Made by a program: the position numbers and the translations under genes. DNA of 64,000 bases, taken from assembly GCF_001543105.1 (NCBI RefSeq), contig NZ_CP014159.1:1116001-1180000 (forward strand), read 5' to 3'. The notes below the pieces were generated by a model. It had not been told where the DNA came from. It searched no databases and worked only from the letters and a program-made list of their open reading frames with translations. Of this stretch, positions 61,071 through 64,000 are shown in pieces (position 1 is the stretch's first letter; each line of letters begins with the position of its first letter). This DNA is from Aerococcus christensenii (lineage in GTDB: Bacteria > Bacillota > Bacilli > Lactobacillales > Aerococcaceae).

Positions 61071-61727
61071 CTAACTAAAATAACGAGCAATCGTAGAGTG
61101 AGCATTATAGCCGATTAATAATTTGCCATATTCTCGAATAAGGGAAGCATCGATAGGCGAGATCACACCGTATTCGAGGGCCACGTACAGTAAATCTTGA
61201 ATTTCTGTCTCACTATAAAGAGTCGTAGGAAGGGCAATAATCGCGTAGAACTTCTTCTGATAGTTATAGAGATCTACTTCCACTTCCTTATTTTGGAAAG
61301 CTTTAGCAAAGAGCAGGAAATCTTCCCACTTGTCGAAAACCAAAGTTGCTTTCTCTAGGGTACCACAGCTTTCTGTTTCGATGTGGCCATCGGAAGCAGG
61401 CACATGAGACGCTATACTTTCCGTTAAATTATTGATAAGAGAATTAATCGTTTCTTTTTCGGGTTCGGGAGTGAGGGTATTTTCATCGATTTGTGCTTTA
61501 GAAATATAAAGGTCAATACCGCCTTGAGAAGGCATCACTTGGAAAGTTAGCGCATCTGAATTCTTGAAGCGGTGATTCACATCGGCTTCTTCTAAAACAT
61601 TCATGAAGAAATTTTCGACAAGACTTTGGTCTTTAAAGAGGTCGACTAAACATACTCCGCGGTCTTTCAAATCTTCGTCTCTCAAAAAGACTCGCATGGT
61701 ATTCTCGTTAATATATTCCATTTCCAT
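61071..61727 (-). CDS. mecA: Adaptor protein MecA
   Basis: 218 residues. It delivers substrates such as ComK/ComX-type regulators and Spx-like proteins to ClpCP. The N-terminal substrate-binding domain opens MEMEYINENTMRVFL, an acidic linker (about 80-130) follows, and the C-terminal ClpC-binding domain has FDKWEDFLLFAKAF...YNYQKKFYAII...EYGKLLIGYNA. ATG 61727 is chosen since GGAGGTG lies 7 nt before it; a GTG at 61733 is too close. Next to spx, as in many Lactobacillales. Confidence 0.94.
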   Translation of the reverse strand: MEMEYINENTMRVFLRDEDLKDRGVCLVDLFKDQSLVENFFMNVLEEADVNHRFKNSDALTFQVMPSQGGIDLYISKAQIDENTLTPEPEKETINSLINNLTESIASHVPASDGHIETESCGTLEKATLVFDKWEDFLLFAKAFQNKEVEVDLYNYQKKFYAIIALPTTLYSETEIQDLLYVALEYGVISPIDASLIREYGKLLIGYNAHSTIARYFS

Positions 61728-61817
61728 TCGCACTCACCTCCACTATTCAAAGTCAATCGGCAAAGGCTTTGTTTGATAGCCAACACCGAGCATGGTAAGG
61801 AATAATTTCTACTTTAT

Positions 61818-61826
61818 ATTTTATCA
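61818..61826 (-). promoter_or_regulatory. Extended -10 promoter of mecA
   Basis: Minus-strand TGaTAAAAT, about 90 nt upstream of the mecA ATG. Confidence 0.4.
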
Positions 61827-61844
61827 CAAGTTTGCTTAAAATAA

Positions 61845-61888
61845 AGATAAGCCGATCTTTTCTTAAGAAAGTAACAAGAAAAGATCGA
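61845..61888 (-). terminator. Terminator after spx
   Basis: CGATCTTTTCTT (61853-61864) pairs perfectly with AAGAAAAGATCG (61876-61887); a T-rich tail lies on the minus-strand 3' side. Confidence 0.75.
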
Positions 61889-61901
61889 CTTTTAAGAAAT
61901 T

Positions 61902-62297
61902 TTATCCCATTTTTCTAAGGGCTTCATAGAGTTCAATCGAGCGAACTTCACGCGGAAGGAAACGGCGAATTTCATCTTCGTTATAGCCAACTTGTAGTCG
62001 TTTCTCGTCCATAAGAATAGGACGTCTGAGAAGGCCTGGATTTTTTTGAATGAGATCAAAGAGTTGGTTTAAGGAGATGTCGTTGAAATCAATCGCTAAT
62101 TCTTGGAAAGCTTTCGAACGTGTTGAAATAATTTCTTCCGTTCCATCTTCAGTCATTCGTAAGATATCCTTCACTTCATCTCGGGTAAGTGGTTCTTGGA
62201 AAATATTACGTTCTTTGTAAGGAATGTGATGTTTTTCAAGCCAAGCACGTGCCTTTCGACAGGATGTGCAACTTGGCGAAGTGTATAATCTAACCAT
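61902..62297 (-). CDS. spx: Transcriptional regulator Spx
   Basis: 131 residues of the ArsC/Spx family. It binds the RNA polymerase alpha subunit and controls thiol-stress genes. The redox switch CTSC is at residues 10-13 ([12 protein letters not shown]), and the conserved RPI motif is in [27 protein letters not shown]. The length is exactly that of Spx. ATG 62297 follows AAAGGAG on the minus strand. The neighbour mecA encodes a Clp adaptor, so regulation by proteolysis is plausible. Confidence 0.95.
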   Translation of the reverse strand: MVRLYTSPSCTSCRKARAWLEKHHIPYKERNIFQEPLTRDEVKDILRMTEDGTEEIISTRSKAFQELAIDFNDISLNQLFDLIQKNPGLLRRPILMDEKRLQVGYNEDEIRRFLPREVRSIELYEALRKMG

Positions 62298-62344
62298 GTC
62301 AATCTCTCCTTTACAGGTATGACTCGTGTTATTCCACTTTTCTT

Positions 62345-62373
62345 ATTGTACCATAAAAAATCAAAAATGTCAG
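62345..62373 (-). promoter_or_regulatory. Promoter of spx
   Basis: Minus strand: -35 CTGACA (62373-62368), 17 bp, extended -10 TGgTACAAT (-10 at 62350-62345). Confidence 0.6.
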
Positions 62374-62437
62374 TTAAATTGTGAAAAGAGGCTTAAAAAT
62401 CCCCAATAAATTCAACATATAGTTTGTGAAATAATAG

Positions 62438-63517
<1,080 letters not shown>

Positions 63518-63572
63518 AAAAAGCTCTCTCTAAAAAACGGAGAGGATTTCTTACAAGAGACCAAAGCTAAAT

Positions 63573-63618
63573 AAAAGCTGCGAAGCTAGAATATTTCTAG
63601 TCTCGTAGCTTTTTTTTT
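63573..63618 (+). terminator. Terminator after trpS
   Basis: AAAGCTGCGAAGCTAGAA pairs imperfectly with TTCTAGTCTCGTAGCTTT, followed by T's. Confidence 0.75.
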
Positions 63619-63679
63619 AGGAAGAGGGAGGTTATTTCTTCGTTAAAGAGCGGATAAAGGAAATAAGGAGGTGATGATG

Positions 63680-64000
63680 ATGTACTATGCTCATACGCAA
63701 CACGGAGAATTAATGACAGCTTTTGAAGTGAAAGATCGCTTGAAAAGGGGACTATTGAAAGCAGACCAGCGGAAATTTTTCTGTCCTAAATGTCATCAGC
63801 CTGTCCGCTATCTCGACTACCCTCCCAAGCGACCGTATTTTAAGCATTATGTCCGTCAAAACTCAAACTTAGAGAATGAGTCGCTCTGGCACAAATACTA
63901 TAAAAAACAGCTCGCCCAGCGCTTGCAAGCGGTCGGTTACTCTGCTGAAATGGAGGTGCCAATGTCTCATAAGGAGAGACGGTCGGATGTCTGGGTGGAC
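63680..64000 (+). CDS. coiA: Competence protein CoiA, N-terminal part (runs off window)
   Basis: About 107 codons are visible, starting MYYAHTQHGELMTAFEVKDR. A zinc-like CPKCHQPVRY is at about 35-44, then FKHYVRQNSNLENESLWHKY with the conserved His, and the nuclease-like RRSDVWVD at the edge, all features of CoiA/transcription-repair-like nucleases needed for natural transformation. Three consecutive in-frame ATGs (63674, 63677, 63680) follow AAGGAGG; the last is best spaced at 8 nt. The rest lies beyond the window. Confidence 0.8.
   Translation, partial: MYYAHTQHGELMTAFEVKDRLKRGLLKADQRKFFCPKCHQPVRYLDYPPKRPYFKHYVRQNSNLENESLWHKYYKKQLAQRLQAVGYSAEMEVPMSHKERRSDVWVD

Overview
The window is a 64 kb piece of a low-GC Gram-positive chromosome, most likely order Lactobacillales and possibly near Aerococcaceae; the family guess is inference from protein resemblance. 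Supporting signs are A-rich intergenic DNA, strong AGGAGG ribosome sites, many extended -10 promoters (TGnTATAAT), CcpA/LacI-type operators, T-box and PyrR-type leaders, MurT/GatD, MecA/Spx, a pyruvate kinase with an extra C-terminal domain, and a lipoprotein YidC. Most of it is ordinary housekeeping sequence on the + strand. I see no CRISPR array, prophage or rRNA operon.

Layout. 1-2.7 kb: maltodextrin locus (divergent malQ start, GH13 amylase, MsmK-type ATPase). 2.8-9.7 kb: EEP hydrolase, pepV, an RNA methyltransferase, then pheST behind a T-box leader. 9.9-14.2 kb: alanine/glycine symporter, pta, rny. 14.3-23.1 kb: tRNA-Ser, a histidine phosphatase, and the repair cluster mutS-mutL-msrB-ruvA-ruvB-queA. 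23.2-29.5 kb: dnaE, pfkA, pyk. 29.6-30.8 kb: a decayed IS30-family element. 31-32.4 kb: pyrF-pyrE behind a PyrR-type attenuator.

32.5-34.7 kb is the most irregular stretch. It holds a small secreted protein with a shortened LPXTG anchor, a frameshifted secreted CAP-domain gene, and a 53-bp palindrome resembling two joined insertion-sequence ends. 34.7-38.8 kb: phoU, an orphan amino-acid-type binding lipoprotein, uppP, and a lactonase-family gene. 39-48.2 kb: AI-2E-family membrane protein, murT-gatD, then tdk-prfA-prmC-sua5-upp-murA. 48.3-53.2 kb: yidC, acylphosphatase, ftsK, M42 peptidase. 53.3-59 kb: orphan OppA-like lipoprotein, pgsA-cinA-recA (LexA-box-like site before recA), GNAT acetyltransferase.

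59-61 kb on the minus strand is a decaying thiamine locus: TPP riboswitch, thiamine-binding protein, the first 48 codons of an ABC permease, and then, across an apparent deletion junction, the C-terminal two thirds of a TatD-type DNase. 61-64 kb: mecA and spx (minus), trpS, and the start of coiA at the window edge.

Functionally the window joins sugar uptake and glycolysis control (maltodextrin genes, pfkA-pyk, pta, with cre-like sites), replication/repair/recombination (mutSL, ruvAB, dnaE, recA, ftsK), cell-wall building (murA, murT/gatD, uppP) and pyrimidine salvage/synthesis (pyrFE, upp, tdk). Nothing here looks like a wholly new multi-gene system. The best second-look items are the riboswitch-driven truncated thiamine transporter, the damaged surface-protein pair, and the palindromic IS-end element.
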